A DNA stretch of 64,000 bases from Rallus limicola (Eukaryota > Chordata > Aves > Gruiformes > Rallidae), in assembly GCA_022605955.1 (NCBI GenBank), contig JAKCOZ010000021.1, positions 10,150,501-10,214,500 on the forward strand, given 5' to 3'. Below are positions 34,135 through 46,129 of the stretch, in pieces; position 1 is the first letter of the stretch; every line of letters begins with the position of its first letter. The translations under genes and the position numbers were made by a program. Below the pieces are notes generated by a model that did no database searches, was not told the origin of the DNA, and worked only from the letters and a program-made list of their open reading frames with translations.

Positions 34135-34706
34135 CGCAGCCCGCCCCGGCGACGCGACGTCCGGGGCGGCCGCGCGGCCTGCGGCGCGGCGGGAGAGGGG
34201 GCGCGCGGGTAACGCGCGGCGCCAACCGTCCGTAACGGTCGCGGCACGCGAGCGCGCTGTGAGGGGTCGAGGGGCAGTCACCCGCCGCGGGCGGGCCGGG
34301 GAGGCGGATGGGGGAGCGGCGCCCGCGGCCCCCCGAGGCGGCACTCGGCGGAACGCCGCTACCGGCGGCGAGCGGGGCGGGCTGAGGTGCCCCCACCCTC
34401 GCGCCCGGCCGCCCCGCCCGGGGCTGCGCTGACAGGTAGGGCCGCCCCGCAGGGCTGAGGGGCCGCAGGTTGGAGGTGGCCTGAGGATCCCCGGTTGGCG
34501 CTCAGCGGCGGGATCTGGCAGAGCAACTCGGAAGCCTTGTGGTCCCAAGCTAACCTCTTCTCGCTTTTGAGCCGCAAGGAAGGACTTGAAGGGTCTTTGA
34601 AAGCCCCAGCTGCGGCAGAGGGTCAGGCACGGCCGTCTGAGCCGCGGGGAGGGGCTGCAAGGCAGCGGGCGGCTCCGAGGCCGGAGCCTGGCGTGGCAGG
34701 GCAGAG

Positions 34707-34712
34707 CACGTG
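34707..34712. promoter_or_regulatory. E-box CACGTG at the upstream edge of the CpG island
   Basis: A perfect palindromic CACGTG lies about 700 bases upstream of the PTPN1 start. It is the class of site used by USF, MYC/MAX, and CLOCK-BMAL1 factors. The call is by motif only. Confidence 0.4.
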
Positions 34713-34720
34713 GGTGTGAT

Positions 34721-36194
34721 CGCTTAGAGATGGGTAAGACACCGGCATTCTCTCTCTGTAATCAGAAGATGGAGAGTTGATTTTTCACTCTTACAGTCTG
34801 TAGAATGAAATGGTTTTTTGTCAGCTGTCTCATACCCTTTGATTTAAAGGAAAGGGTGATGTGACAAGCTACAAGTGGAGTTTGATTGTCTGCCCTCAGC
34901 TCTTGGATTACTGCTCTGAAATGGCCAGTACTGCCAAGGTGCATGACGGTACTGTCGAGGTTACCTCCCAGGAGGTAAACATTTGTCATTCTGTCCCACC
35001 CTTGTCATACAGCAATACTGAATGATGTTGAAGTGTACACATCTCATATCAGAAAGCCAGCATCTGCCTTCCTGAGCTTTGAGAGCAAACGTTCCAAACA
35101 TATGGACATGGTTATCCCATGTATAATGCTAGAGCACACTTTGTTTCCAAACTGAGGAATTTTACTCCTCGTGTCAGCCCGCTTCTGTTTGTTAGATTAC
35201 TGTTTCTTGGGCCTTTAGAGCATGCTACTTCTGAGGGCCAGTACAGACATGGTGTACCTGGTATCTTTGCAGCATGCATGCTGACCCAAAATAAGATGGT
35301 GAGAGTGGGTTTGTAGGATCAACATTTTTCATGAGTGAATTTGATTAGAATTGGCACAAGCACAGTGCTTGCTTAAGGCAGCAAGAGCCACAGAGTTCTC
35401 AACAGGTAAGATGTTATCAATGTATTTCATGGCTTAACTGCAGCCCTTACACCTCTTAGCTGTTCCAGCTAGGGAAAGCTTTTCCACTGCTTTTCCTAAT
35501 GGTTCTACTGTGCAGTCTTTGGAAGAGCTCCCTTTGAGTGTACAGTCCCAGAATGCCACCCTGTTCGGGGCTCACTTACTAGGCTGCTTAAGTGCAAATG
35601 GATTTGCTCTGATAAGGGAGGACTAGTCAGAGATGTGAGCTGCAGGGCCCAGAAGTTTGGGGCAGGGTTAGTAACGCCTACAGTAAAGGTGAGCTGTAGA
35701 AAGTGTCTTAATAGGATAAATCACAAACTAGGTAAATAATGAAACATTCTTCTATAGTCAGCTGCTGCATACAGCATAGAGGCTTGACTGGGTGATACTA
35801 AAAAGATTTTTCTCTTTTTCTAACTGCATGGGCTTTCTCTTGACCTGATTTTTGGAACTAGGCAGATTGGTGTTGGTTCCACGAATAGAAAAGTTTCCAT
35901 CTATTGAGACCTGCTTCTGTATTACCACATCTTCTCTCCAAGTCTTGCTGCTCTGAGACAGTATCCTTACTCTGAGTCTGTGCTTTGGTGAATTTGTTAG
36001 CTACTGGACCTGGGGATATAAAGATGAATTTAACAACTTTTCTACTTTCCCCTTTTCCTGTTATTTCTGGGTCACAAATCATGAACGCACATGGGGAATC
36101 TTGCTGTGTTCAGCGGTTCTGCACTGGGAGATGAGGCTTTACCATGTCACCAAAGAGCAGTTCCTGGCATAAACCTGATTGTACCTAAAAGGAG
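34721..36194. other. Intergenic, upstream of PTPN1
   Basis: Moderate-GC unique sequence between the CpG island and the first CR1 copy. I see no coding exon, RNA gene or repeat. ATGGGTAAGAC near 34730 resembles a splice donor on the + strand and could belong to a divergent transcript, but no partner acceptor can be assigned. Confidence 0.7.
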
Positions 36195-36421
36195 TCACAG
36201 AATCACAGAATCACAGAATTATCAAGGTTGGAAAAGACCTAAAAGATCATCCAGTCCAACCATTCACCTATTACTACCAGCTCCCACTAAACCATGTCCC
36301 TCAATACAACATCTAGTCTTTCCTTGAACACCCCCAGGGTTGGTGACTCCACCACCTCCCTGGGCAGTGCATTCCAGTGCCTGACTACCCTTTCTGAGAA
36401 GTAGTGCTTCCTAATGTCCAG
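36195..36421 (-). mobile_element. CR1 LINE, short 5'-truncated copy
   Basis: The left side has about three TCACAGAA octamers, the complement of the ATTCTGTG-type CR1 3' end, followed by the conserved avian CR1 tail (TTATCAAGGTTGGAAAAGAC and onward). The copy is about 227 bp, in minus orientation, and stops at AATGTCCAG, so it holds only the 3' UTR and the last codons of ORF2. It differs by only a base or two from the matching part of the copy at 39.7 kb, which suggests recent activity of one source family. It is not coding. Confidence 0.93.
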
Positions 36422-38879
36422 TCAAAGCTTGTGATGCGATGGCTGCATGCAACTGAACTACCTCAGTGCATAAGCATTTTATAAAAGAAATTAGTACACA
36501 CTCTCTTATGCCTGTATCACCTGAATGGGCGTAATAAATAACATCAGGACAGGTTCTTCAGTCAGTGATTTATCAGCAACTTAATCAGCTGTGTACTGTA
36601 ACCACAGAATAATTGCCTTGAATGACAAAAGCTCATATATTGCCCTCCACAAACTGATACTCAGATGAAAATTTGACAAAGTAACCCAGAAAAGAAGGGA
36701 TTATAATAACTACCATTGTATCTTCCATTCTTCATAAATCTCTATTACAGTTGTGATATGGGTGTGGCCAGTACCTTTTAAAAACACATCAGTCTGGTTC
36801 CAGGAATGATTTTAGTAAATAATGTGGAAATTTTGGACGGGATAGGCTATGTTCTGAATACTTGATGTTACCTATATGTGCTTATACAAAAGAGGCAAGA
36901 AACAATTAGCAGCAGTGATGCACATTGTTACCCCACTGTCAGAAAAGCATAGCTACTGAATTCTTTCGGCTTTATTTTTACCCACAAGTTCAGCAGTAGT
37001 ACATGCAATTACATCCATAGCTAAACAAACCTGAGACCCTTGCAATATGCAATATACAGGATACTTACAAACTAGGTATTAGTTTGTGTTAAATAATAAC
37101 CATCTCTTCTGTACCTTGTCATGCTAAAGCAATGTAAAGGGCACACAGGGCCTTTACAGAACCATCGAGTGTTTTCTGAAGGAGCGAATTTTGGGATTTC
37201 TCCTGCTGAGTAGGGGAGAGCACCCCACCTTTTTCTCTGCAGCAGTTGCAGGTGTTTGTGGTAATTTTTATTTGTCTTGTAATGTGCTCTAAGTTTTAGC
37301 TACCCACAAAACAATGTGAATCAGTCTGGCCTTGAGGTTAAAAATGAACATTAGCAGAACAATGAAACTAACTCTGTTATTTTTAATTCATTTGAAACCC
37401 ATAAAATTACTTAGTCTAGTCACATTAAAGTATTTAATTTGCCTTTCTGCTAACAGTATTCGGTGTTTTGAGATGACCTAGTTTGAAACAGCCAATGTCA
37501 TAAATGTCCATTAAAGTGTTTTCAAATTCATCTGTTGTTCCTTCACTCTCTGATTTTTGAATGCAACCTCATAGTTACATTAAGCCAGGCCTGTCAGGCT
37601 GCAGGATCTCTCCAGTGTTCAGCTAGGGAGCTTGTCATTGACCTTCAACACACTTTGTGCTATTGCACTGCATCTGTATCTCTGTTGAGCAGAAATTCAA
37701 TGTCAGGGGAAACAGACCTCAGGCTTGGATCCTCTGCCATGATTTTTGTGTTACCTCGTCATGATCTTCTCTTTTGTTAAGCATTCCGGATGTGACTGGA
37801 CAGTTCAGTTCTGTCTTGGCTGTCCTCTGGCTTATATTACAGCATCACACAAGGCTCTAACAATTCACATGTTACACCTTGGTTACTTTGAAGCCACCTG
37901 TAAGCTCACGAGCAGTATCCAGTGCAATCGAACATTGTCATACAGTGTAAACAGTCTGAACACTATAGCGTTCATTATAGTTAGTGAAAGGTTAAAATAT
38001 TCACACACAAGTGTCAAACTATAGGGAAGAAAGAATTCTTTATTACAGCTTAATACTGACTCTGCTGGGGAGAATGCTTGACAACTTTTTAATGAGGACA
38101 GCTTCTTTCCAAAACTTGTTAGGCATCACTTCACTGCAGAGCAATCCCTCCTGTGAGCTCTGATCTGTGTGAAGGAAGTGGTCTGCTTGACCTTGTCTCC
38201 TCATGAGGATGGGTGATGCCATAGAGCTGGACTTTGTGCTAAAGAGGAGATAAACTGAGGATAGTGGGAGTACGAGAGTGTGAGAAACTAAGCTGCACTC
38301 TGTCAGTATGCAACAGAAAAATTAATCTGATACACAGGCAGCAGAAGTCCTTGCTCCAAAGTAAATTGGAACTGAGATGGTGGGAGGTGGCTTTAAACTC
38401 TAAATGCTACAGAGTTGCTGAAGTTCTGCTGCTATAAAGTATCTTGGTGATGGATGCAGTGCAATGCAAAACAAAGTCCTTAGCGGAAGGAGAAGAGCTC
38501 AGCGATGAAGAAGAATGGCACTTGGGTTCACACACTTCAGATACCCAATCCTACAGAGAGAATCAGCATCTTCATGGATGACTGGGAAAAGGGGTCAGCA
38601 TGGAAGTGGCCCTGTTTGCTAGACCCTTCACTGCCAAATCAGCTGGAGAGCAGTCTCAGCTATCAGGGGCTGGTTTCACTTCAGCTGGCCCACAGAGGTG
38701 GCCTGGTGGAGCTGTGCAGGACTGCACTAGGGTTGGGACCAACCTGCCGTGGGGATCCAGCCGTGTCAGGAGCGGGGGGAGCTGCAGGGTGCCAACTGAG
38801 GGTGGGTAGCAGTGATGGGAAGGAGCTGCCAACAGAAGAGAGATTATCCATGCCATGCAGAGATGGAAACCGGGTTTAA
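36422..38879. other. Intergenic, no feature recognised
   Basis: Unique sequence between the first CR1 and the CpG-rich patch at 38.9 kb. Open frames of 60-124 codons occur but lack any domain, typical codon bias or splice partners that I can recognise. The segment 38580-38870 is noticeably more GC-rich than the rest. Confidence 0.7.
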
Positions 38880-39110
38880 AACCGCTGGTTTTCTGAGGGG
38901 CGAGAGGGAGTCACGGGTCGGGAAGTGACGTCAAGCTCGTACCGTTGCGGGTGGCGCCATCCACCGGCTGAAGGGCTCCGCCGGCGCCGTGTCGCACCTG
39001 TGTGCTCGGGGCAGGTCACCGCGTGTCCCTCGTGTGCCACCTACCTGGGGAGGTTCCGTGTGTCATCGGGTGTGCCAGCACACTGTAACCATGGCTCAGC
39101 CGTATCCGGA
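38880..39110 (+). promoter_or_regulatory. Small CpG-rich patch with perfect CRE: candidate minor promoter
   Basis: About 20 CpG pairs are packed into some 200 bases, in contrast to the CpG-poor DNA on both sides. It contains the palindromic CRE TGACGTCA (38926-38933) and a GGTGGCGCCATCC palindrome-like YY1/GC element just after it. On the + strand it is followed by a short ORF with a strong start (39091) and by AATAAA (39231). Together this resembles a short CREB-responsive promoter of an unannotated transcript. There is no direct evidence of transcription. The orientation is inferred from the order of the signals. Confidence 0.4.
38926..38933. promoter_or_regulatory. Perfect CRE (TGACGTCA)
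   Basis: The eight-base palindrome is the full consensus for CREB/ATF dimers, and it lies in a CpG-dense context where such sites are usually active in promoters. A second perfect copy lies at 54890-54897. Confidence 0.6.
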
Positions 39111-39201
39111 GCTTCAGCACGTCATGATTCATACACTGACGTGGAGCTCAGCAGCCGCTTACCTCAGCCTAGCTCACTGCGTGGCTCTGCCCAAAACTTA
39201 G
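39091..39201 (+). CDS. Candidate 36-residue small ORF behind the CRE patch
   Basis: ATG in an optimal Kozak context (ACCATGG) opens a 36-codon frame, MAQPYPELQHVMIHTLTWSS then a mildly hydrophobic AAAYLSLAHCVALPKT, ending TAG. A poly(A) signal AATAAA follows 30 bases later. I do not recognise the peptide, and the hydrophobic part is too short and interrupted to be a confident membrane helix. The frame may be chance. The argument for it rests only on the order promoter-like patch, strong start, short frame, poly(A) signal. The mammalian CEBPB-PTPN1 interval also holds a non-coding transcript locus, but I see no sequence link. Confidence 0.2.
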   Translation: MAQPYPELQHVMIHTLTWSSAAAYLSLAHCVALPKT

Positions 39202-39230
39202 TGATTTACCTGGGACCCGGAATGATCTCT

Positions 39231-39236
39231 AATAAA
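39231..39236 (+). terminator. Poly(A) signal candidate AATAAA
   Basis: A canonical AATAAA lies 30 bases after the stop of the candidate small ORF on the + strand. The hexamer is common by chance in AT-rich DNA, so it is only suggestive together with its neighbours. Confidence 0.3.
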
Positions 39237-39707
39237 GAGGCTGTTGAGAGTTACCTGCAGCTACAAGAAATGTGTGCACCGCCAAAAGTAACCTCGTGGT
39301 GTCACTCTTTGCCATGGTTCACACTGTCCCTCCGGGTCTCCTGCTGCAGGGAGATGTACTGCTGTGCAGTGTTGGGGGGGAGCAGAGCTGCTCATGGAAT
39401 GAAACCAACGTCTTCCTCTTTGAAATGAACAGTTTTCTGTACTGGTAATTAAATCTGTATCCTGTGTTGCTCATTGCAATGCCTCTGATTCTCTATACGG
39501 ACGAGGCTGACATTTCATCTGAGTAGATGGGGCATCTAAAGTGTGCAGATGTACTTGTGGAAAGCTTCAGTACTGCTAGAACTAAAGAAGTTCCAGAGCA
39601 ATTGCTGTCTTCTTTATGGAAACTATGGCTATACTTTTTTATTTTATGCAAAATACAAATTTTAGCACAGAATTACTGTTGCAACAATGCTGTATCCTCT
39701 CATATGT
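39237..39707. other. Intergenic, no feature recognised
   Basis: Unique sequence between the candidate small transcript and the second CR1. Nothing recognisable is seen. Confidence 0.7.
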
Positions 39708-39996
39708 AGAATCACAGAATCACAGAATTATCAAGGTTGGAAAAGACCTAAAAGATCATCCAGTCCAACCATTCACCTATTACTACTAGCTCCCACTAAA
39801 CCATGTCCCTCAATACAACATCTAGTCTTTCCTTGAACACCCCCAGGGTTGGTGACTCCACCACCTCCCTGGGCAGTGCATTCCAGTGCCTGACTACCCT
39901 TTCTGAGAAGTAGTGCTTCCTAATGTCCAGCCTGAATCTCCCCTGGCGCAGCTTGACACCATTCCCTCTAGTTCTGTCACTGTCTACACTGGAGAA
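39708..39996 (-). mobile_element. CR1 LINE, second 5'-truncated copy
   Basis: Minus-orientation CR1 3' end of about 289 bp, with two TCACAGAA octamers at its left side. The shared part is almost identical to the copy at 36.2 kb and extends about 65 bases further, through the CR1 codons around the antisense of [15 protein letters not shown]. It breaks off after CACTGGAGAA, where the longer copy at 57 kb continues. It is not coding. Confidence 0.93.
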
Positions 39997-42900
39997 TGTG
40001 TAGATGGTCTCATGCTTAGGCTGTTCCTTTCTAGATTAGTCTCTGCATGAAAGCAGGATGAAAACACCATTCTTGACCTATATAATCAACTAACAATTAA
40101 AGTTCTGTTTTATTTACTTTCTCTATTAGGTCGTAAAACTGCTAGGCTATTTTTGAAACCTTTGCTGTAATTGTAGTTGGAGGCTTATTAAGAGTTGAGT
40201 CATTTAACTTTTCACACTGTTCCTTTCCATCCCGCATTGTAGAGATGCACTTTCCCACTGGCCATATATATCAGCCTGAAATCCTTCTGCAGGGAAAACT
40301 GAGCCTTGCATAGCTTGGCTTGTTCTGAAAGATTTTTTTCAGTGACTTCTGAACTATTTCCTTCCTGATAGGAAGCAGTATGAATTAATTTTTTAAAAAA
40401 TAAAAATTATCTTATAACACAATCTAATGATGATTGAGGTAGAATAGAAAAGCTAATAGGAATGTCTCTATTGGAATTTTTATGAGAAGGTCTGTTTTTC
40501 TGACTTTACCAGTCCTGGCTTACACTGTAAAGAAGGGAAATTAATCCCTGGATTTGTAATTTCAGTTGAAGCCAGAAGGGGTAATACCTATTTACCCTAA
40601 TGCTGAATTGGACTTGAGAGGTTCCATGCTTTTAGATAGCTGCCCCAGTAGAATCAAGGGTCTTAAATATATTCCAGTCAAGAATATGTGCTGGAAAGGG
40701 CCACTTGGATCAGAAACACCTGTGCCCTGCAAATGGGTGCAACCATTTAATAGATATTTAGTCCTCAAATGGCACTCTCCACACAGATCCAGGGCAACAA
40801 AACATTTCCTAACAGCCTATATGAAATTTACTACATACCTTACAAAATACTAGAAGTTGCAAAACCTGCAAAGCATTGCAGAAAAAAAAAAAAAAACCAA
40901 ACAAAAAAAACCCAGGAGAGATTAAAAGCATTAATAGTGACTTGGATCCTTATACTAATGGTGGATTAAGTAACTGAAAACATTCTGTGATCTCAGGACA
41001 AAACCTTTCTTGCACTTCAGAGAGGAAAGCAGTCCCTCCCCAAAACAATTCCAACCTGTGTAACCTGAGGCACATTGCTTTTTCATTCCAGTATACTCAG
41101 AGTTCTAGTTGGTAAATTGTCCATTAGAACCTGGCAGCTGAGAATGAGAATCACAGAATCCACAAGAAAGGGTTGCATCTTGTTACTTATTCCACTTCAC
41201 AGAAAAGGAAAGTGCTTGTCCAAACTCAAACATACATTTCACATCCTCTTGTCATTCTCCATAGTTCAAAGCCACTCGATGAAGGAAGTTGCAAATGCAC
41301 AAAATCTGTTACACGGAGTGGCATGGTGCGTATCTCCTCATGACACACTTGCTGTGTTCACTGTCAGGCATATTCTTCAGCTATGGGGAAGCAGAAGGCC
41401 TCCTCTGGGGTTCAGCAGCCAGAATGCTGTTAGCAGGACCAGGGTACCAAAAACTACTGACTGCATCTGTTCAAAGAGACTGAGACTTTTTTTTGCAAGT
41501 GCATCAATTCCTCTCACCTAGCCATAAGACAATGTGTCAGGAGTTTGCGTGAGAAGGAAAGAAAGGGTATCTACCTATTACCTGTACACTGAGGTTTCAG
41601 CCGTCAGTGGTGGTGTGACAAAATGTGCCTGTTGAGGAAGCGTACAACACATGTGTGCATGTGCACCTTTTGCTGCTCCTGATATTTTTCAGCCTTCTTG
41701 GGAGTTGCAAAATGTTTAAGCTTAATGTCATGCTGTGGCAGAAGCGGAGGTAGGAATTACCAAGAGGTAGCTGCTAAAGACCATCTTACCATTGGATGGC
41801 ACTATAGCCCTTACTGCTCATAGAAATCACAGCCCTGAGTAATTTTACTCCTTATAAGAATTTTAAGTCAAACAGCAACTAATAGGGAAATAGTTACTAG
41901 AAAGACTTTTTATTTTATGGCTAACGTGATGTTAATAAAATAAAAAAGACACTTGCAGAGCTGGCTTTAGTTTCACAGCACTAGATTTTAGAAAGGCCAT
42001 GTTGAAATCTTGCCAGTTTTCTAAACAAAGATTTCAAAATCCAGTTGCATCTGTCACATGGGACTCTGGTACCCTGTGCTCACTACTTTCGTAAAAGATG
42101 TTACAGGTATGTTTTGTGATGATAGGGTGTTTAACCCCAAGGCTTTCACTCACTGTTTTATGCTTAATGCAATGTTTTATATTAATTAGAGAATAATTTC
42201 AGCAACCCTTTCTTTAAATAAATCCTTTTCCTTACAGCAGATACGGCATAGCTGAGTTTGGAACCACCTTCACCTGAGTGTCCTAGGGCAACAGAATGGG
42301 TGAGTGCAAAGTCTGCAGACCTGTATAAGCATTTTTCATCTCAAGTTGAAGCCACAACTGTGTTCAGGGGTTTGTCTGTAGTTCAATCAAAGTTGTAGCT
42401 TCCTTTCTTACATGTGCAAGGAAGCATTAGCCTAAGTTTGAGTTATGTATACACCATTAGTTTAATAATGAGACAGTTATGTCATTGGTACTGCTGTGAC
42501 CATAGCGTGGCTTTCAGTGCGAGCAAGCCAGTTACAAATTCCCCTGAGTTTCCTGCAAGGTTTTGCAGTCTGTTCTGGGTTTCTTCCTGCCAGTACACTT
42601 AGTTTGAAGATCACTGAATTCTGTTCATGAACTGCTGACCAGACTTGAGGCTGTGTATCCAAAGGCAGAGAGTTTGGCAGCAATACTGACCTAGCCTCAC
42701 TTCCTTTGCCACCTGCTGCTGGTTTCTGTGGTATACCACCCTTTCACTCGTGCCAGCCCAACTATTTATGGAGATGCACTTGGAAATGGAGCTGGGAACA
42801 TACCTACTTAAAAAAAACCCAACCAAACAAACAACAAACAACTGGGTTTTCTTCTGGGTTAGTTTTAAGCAAGATCAGGTCTCCAGTATAGTGAACCACA

Positions 42901-43066
42901 TAGCTACATAAACAGTTTTTCTAGAACAATAGAATTTTGAGGCAGGAAGATTACAGAAGACATATATCAATACTGCCAGTTTTGCCACCAAAGACTTAAT
43001 CTTGAGACACAACTAAATGTAAAATTTCAGTAATTCAATTCAAAAAACAGTAATTTAAATTTAAAT

Positions 43067-43094
43067 TTTAAAACACAGTAGACTGTGTTTTAAA
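43067..43094. repeat. Near-perfect palindrome, 13-bp arms
   Basis: TTTAAAACACAGT (43067-43079) and ACTGTGTTTTAAA (43082-43094) are exact complements with only AG between them. The palindrome sits in a very AT-rich patch (43020-43135) of repeated AATTTAAA words. It could extrude as a cruciform, or be the relic of a small inverted-repeat element. Confidence 0.85.
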
Positions 43095-46000
43095 TTAAGA
43101 TAAAATCATAATTTAAATTATTCTGTTTGGAGCTACTTCCTTCCATATGCTATCTCCTGGTGGCACACAGGCTCAGTGTGGACCCTGACAAGCACAGAAA
43201 AACAGTTCTGAGTGCATCTCAGTGTCAAGCCTAATAGTTTTGACAAAAAAACCCCAAACAACCAACCCTAAGTAAGATCACTGTAGTGTCAGAAAATGCC
43301 TTATGTAGAAAGAGTGCTCTGAAATTCTCTTTACCTAGGGGTAGAATGTGAGCCCTCTAGTTTCAGGTAAGCCTCTTAAGTGGAAAGAAATAGTGATAAG
43401 AAAATAAAAATATGTCCATTTCAGCGAGTTTTTCATGGAAACAAGTGTGACTATTCATATTGTGCTCTAAAGGACAGTTATTTCTGGAGGTTTATCATGT
43501 TTCTTTTATAGTGTGTGAGTTTTATTGCTCTTAATTTATTCTCCACGAAGGAAGAGGGGCTCAGATCAACTCCTTTTCTTATATTCCAAGAAGGGCTCAA
43601 TAAAACTAACACCACATTTAGAATGACAGTAAGTAGATTTACACACTGTCTTACCCAGCACTGTATATAAACATGTACCTTACAGATGAAACATCTTTTC
43701 CAAGTCAGATACAGTAGAATTTCAAATCTAGCCTAGTTTGATAAGCAGACATGCCAGAAAAACACTGCTGCAGAGGAAAGAAGCCTCAGTGCATTGTTGG
43801 CCTTGGTGACTACCTGCCAGGAGAAAAGGGACCTATGAAACTTTCTTCTAACGTATTATCTGAATCTTATCTGCTCAAACACTTCAGAGTTCAGGAAGAG
43901 CAGCCAAAGTCAATTTTTGCTTAGAGTGCCTAAAACCAAAAATAAACAGAAGGGAGAAGTTGTGCGTGTGCAGGAGGAGGTGTTGGGGTGGAGAATGCGC
44001 AGGGTGGTGGGATTGGGGAGGGAATGTTTTAACCTACCTTGACTCTTCTGAAATCCTCTTGGAAGTCTGCACTGTTTTCTTAAATGACAATGCAGTTGCT
44101 CAATACATAACTGTGGTGGTGGAGGGCTGCTGGCGTGCATGCAGGGCTGGGATTCTATTTGACCTCAACAGGTAGATGAAACAATAGTCTAAGTTAGAGA
44201 ACAGCTTTGTCATTACTGTATGTTAGTTATCTGCAAAGTCTGGAAAATGCCTCCTGAAATGTATAAAACAGAAACTGAATTTTCAGGTTTTGTCTCTTAG
44301 TATTTAAAAAAAAAAACAACTACCAAACCACAACACTTTGCTGACTGTGCAGTATTCTGAAGTGCCTGAAGTCCTGTGAACGCTCACACAGTGTTCACTG
44401 TTCTGCCTGTCCAGACACAACAAAATCTTTAGTACTTCAGGAACATTTTGTGAACTCCCACTATCTTGCCATCTGAGAAGAGGTGCTTGATGTTGCTTTC
44501 ACCCTGATCTGTCTGATGATGGAGGGGTTAGTTACCTGCTCTGTGCCTCCACCCACCCCATCTGAGTCTGGTATTCTCAGCCCAACCATCAAGCCTACTT
44601 AACCTTGTATTTAAATGGAAATGGTAGTATTCCATCTGTAAAATTATCTTATTTATTGAACGTAGTGGCTTATAAAGGCTACAAGGATTAATGTTGTAGG
44701 AATAACTTGCTGTTTAATGACCAATTGCCACCATTTTTTCAGAGTTGCTCTGTTCCAAAGGAATCTCCAAGCATAACTGTGCCTTGAGATGTAATTCATC
44801 ACAGCTCTGTAATATAAATTGTTTGGCATCTTTTATGATGTAGCCCTGTCCCTTCTGTTATGAGTATCTGCTCAGTGATTAAGAAAATAGGGCAATGTGC
44901 AAGTCTGTGCTTTACTACTTCTTCCCTGTTCTGTGAACTGTACAGGTTATCATATAGAAATGCAGTTTCTTGAACAAGTTTTCCATGGATTGAGTAAGGA
45001 ATTTAAGCAGGAATTTTAATCTAGTATTTGAATTTGTTTCAAGTGTATAAGAGAGAGAAATTGAAGTGCTGTTACAAAATTAAAACATTGCTATGTATTC
45101 TGCCTATGGTCTGCCTAGCAGCAGACAGATCCCCTTCTGTTCTTATTTAAGAGTGTAAATAATCCATATGTCATTTTTATTGCCCACACTCTGCTTCTTT
45201 GCATATCCTGTGAAAACTAGGTTTGGGGCAAAACTTGCAGCTTGTGAGTTTTCCAATATATTCTGTAAAACGGACTAGCCACAATTTTGTTTTATATTTC
45301 ATGAAAGAGGAATAGTATTAAAGCCTGGTTGGAACAGAACTTGAGAGGTAAAATCAAGGATCAGCTAGAGGGATGTTTCTGCCAAATGTCTGCCTATGAG
45401 ATTCTCAAGCTGAGCTCTGCAGAATGTGTTGGGAGTGGAGGGGAGGAGAAGGTATTGACAGAGTTGCTGGGAATAGAGTGCAGAATGTATTAAGGAGTTC
45501 AAGGTAAAGGTAGGGCTAAGCAATGAATTTCCAGTCTTTTGCCTCTCATTTCCTTCTCCCAGACACATCTTCCATTGTCAGCTCAGCACCCTACAGCATT
45601 GCTTTTCCGTTATAATACCTGTGGAGTATCTTTTTCTCCCATTAATGTGAGCACCTCTGAGAAATTAGTTAGGTAGAGGAGTACTAAGGGCACAAAGTAT
45701 GTTAAAGAAGGAAGTGAAAGCATTCAGATGAACCTAAATAGACCCAAATGAATGAAAATTTCTCTAATACTCTCATTCTATTCCAGTGCTTCAGTAACTT
45801 CATTTTTAGATATTTTCTCCTAGTGACAAACCTACATCTTTATTTCTAGTTCTGCTTGTAGGTCTATTCTCACAGTAAACATCTTCAAATGAGGTTTTTT
45901 CCAGTCCTAAAATGAGTAGAAGGATTAGCCTGTGTATCTCAAAGGATCGTGTACATACCAGTAATGCTAAGTGATACTCCAAAATTATTTTCATATGCTA

Positions 46001-46117
46001 TTTTTACATTTTTAACATTTTGGAGCAGATACTTTGAGCATTTAAGTACATATGTAGAATATCCATGAGACTGGTTTGCAAGTATCTGAGGAAGCTGAAT
46101 GTTACTGTGTTATCTGC

Positions 46118-46129
46118 CACGTGCACGTG
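46118..46129. promoter_or_regulatory. Two abutting perfect E-boxes
   Basis: CACGTGCACGTG is two CACGTG boxes directly joined, itself a 12-bp palindrome holding two CpG pairs in otherwise CpG-poor DNA. Tandem E-boxes are typical for bHLH factor sites, including circadian ones, though those usually have 6-7 bases between boxes. The function is inferred. Confidence 0.45.

Larger units (their letters stand above)
33290..34720. promoter_or_regulatory. CpG island / PTPN1 promoter region
   Basis: About 1.4 kb of strongly GC-rich, CpG-dense sequence stands out sharply from the AT-rich surroundings. It covers PTPN1 exon 1, the start of intron 1 and the DNA upstream of the ATG. No TATA box is seen at a useful place, and GC boxes (GGGGCGG-type at 33844-33852, 34374-34380 and the complement GCCCCGCCC at 34411-34419) are present. 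This is the usual layout of a broad housekeeping-type promoter. Transcription start is expected upstream of 34005, most likely between 34050 and 34400. Such islands often fire in both directions, so a divergent + strand transcript is possible. The many overlapping long open frames here are an effect of GC content. Confidence 0.9.

Noticed and set aside
33639..34432. Long open frames on the + strand in the CpG island (up to 198 codons)
   Set aside because: Stop codons are rare in GC-rich DNA. The products are low-complexity Arg/Pro/Gly/Ala sequence and antisense to a real exon.
38925..39428. 167-codon open frame on the + strand
   Set aside because: It has no recognisable domain and its composition looks non-coding. 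It passes through the CpG-rich patch, which explains the lack of stops. Only the short strong-Kozak frame is kept, as a candidate.
41075..41521. 148-codon open frame on the + strand
   Set aside because: No domain or promoter signal is seen, and the sequence is unremarkable intergenic DNA.
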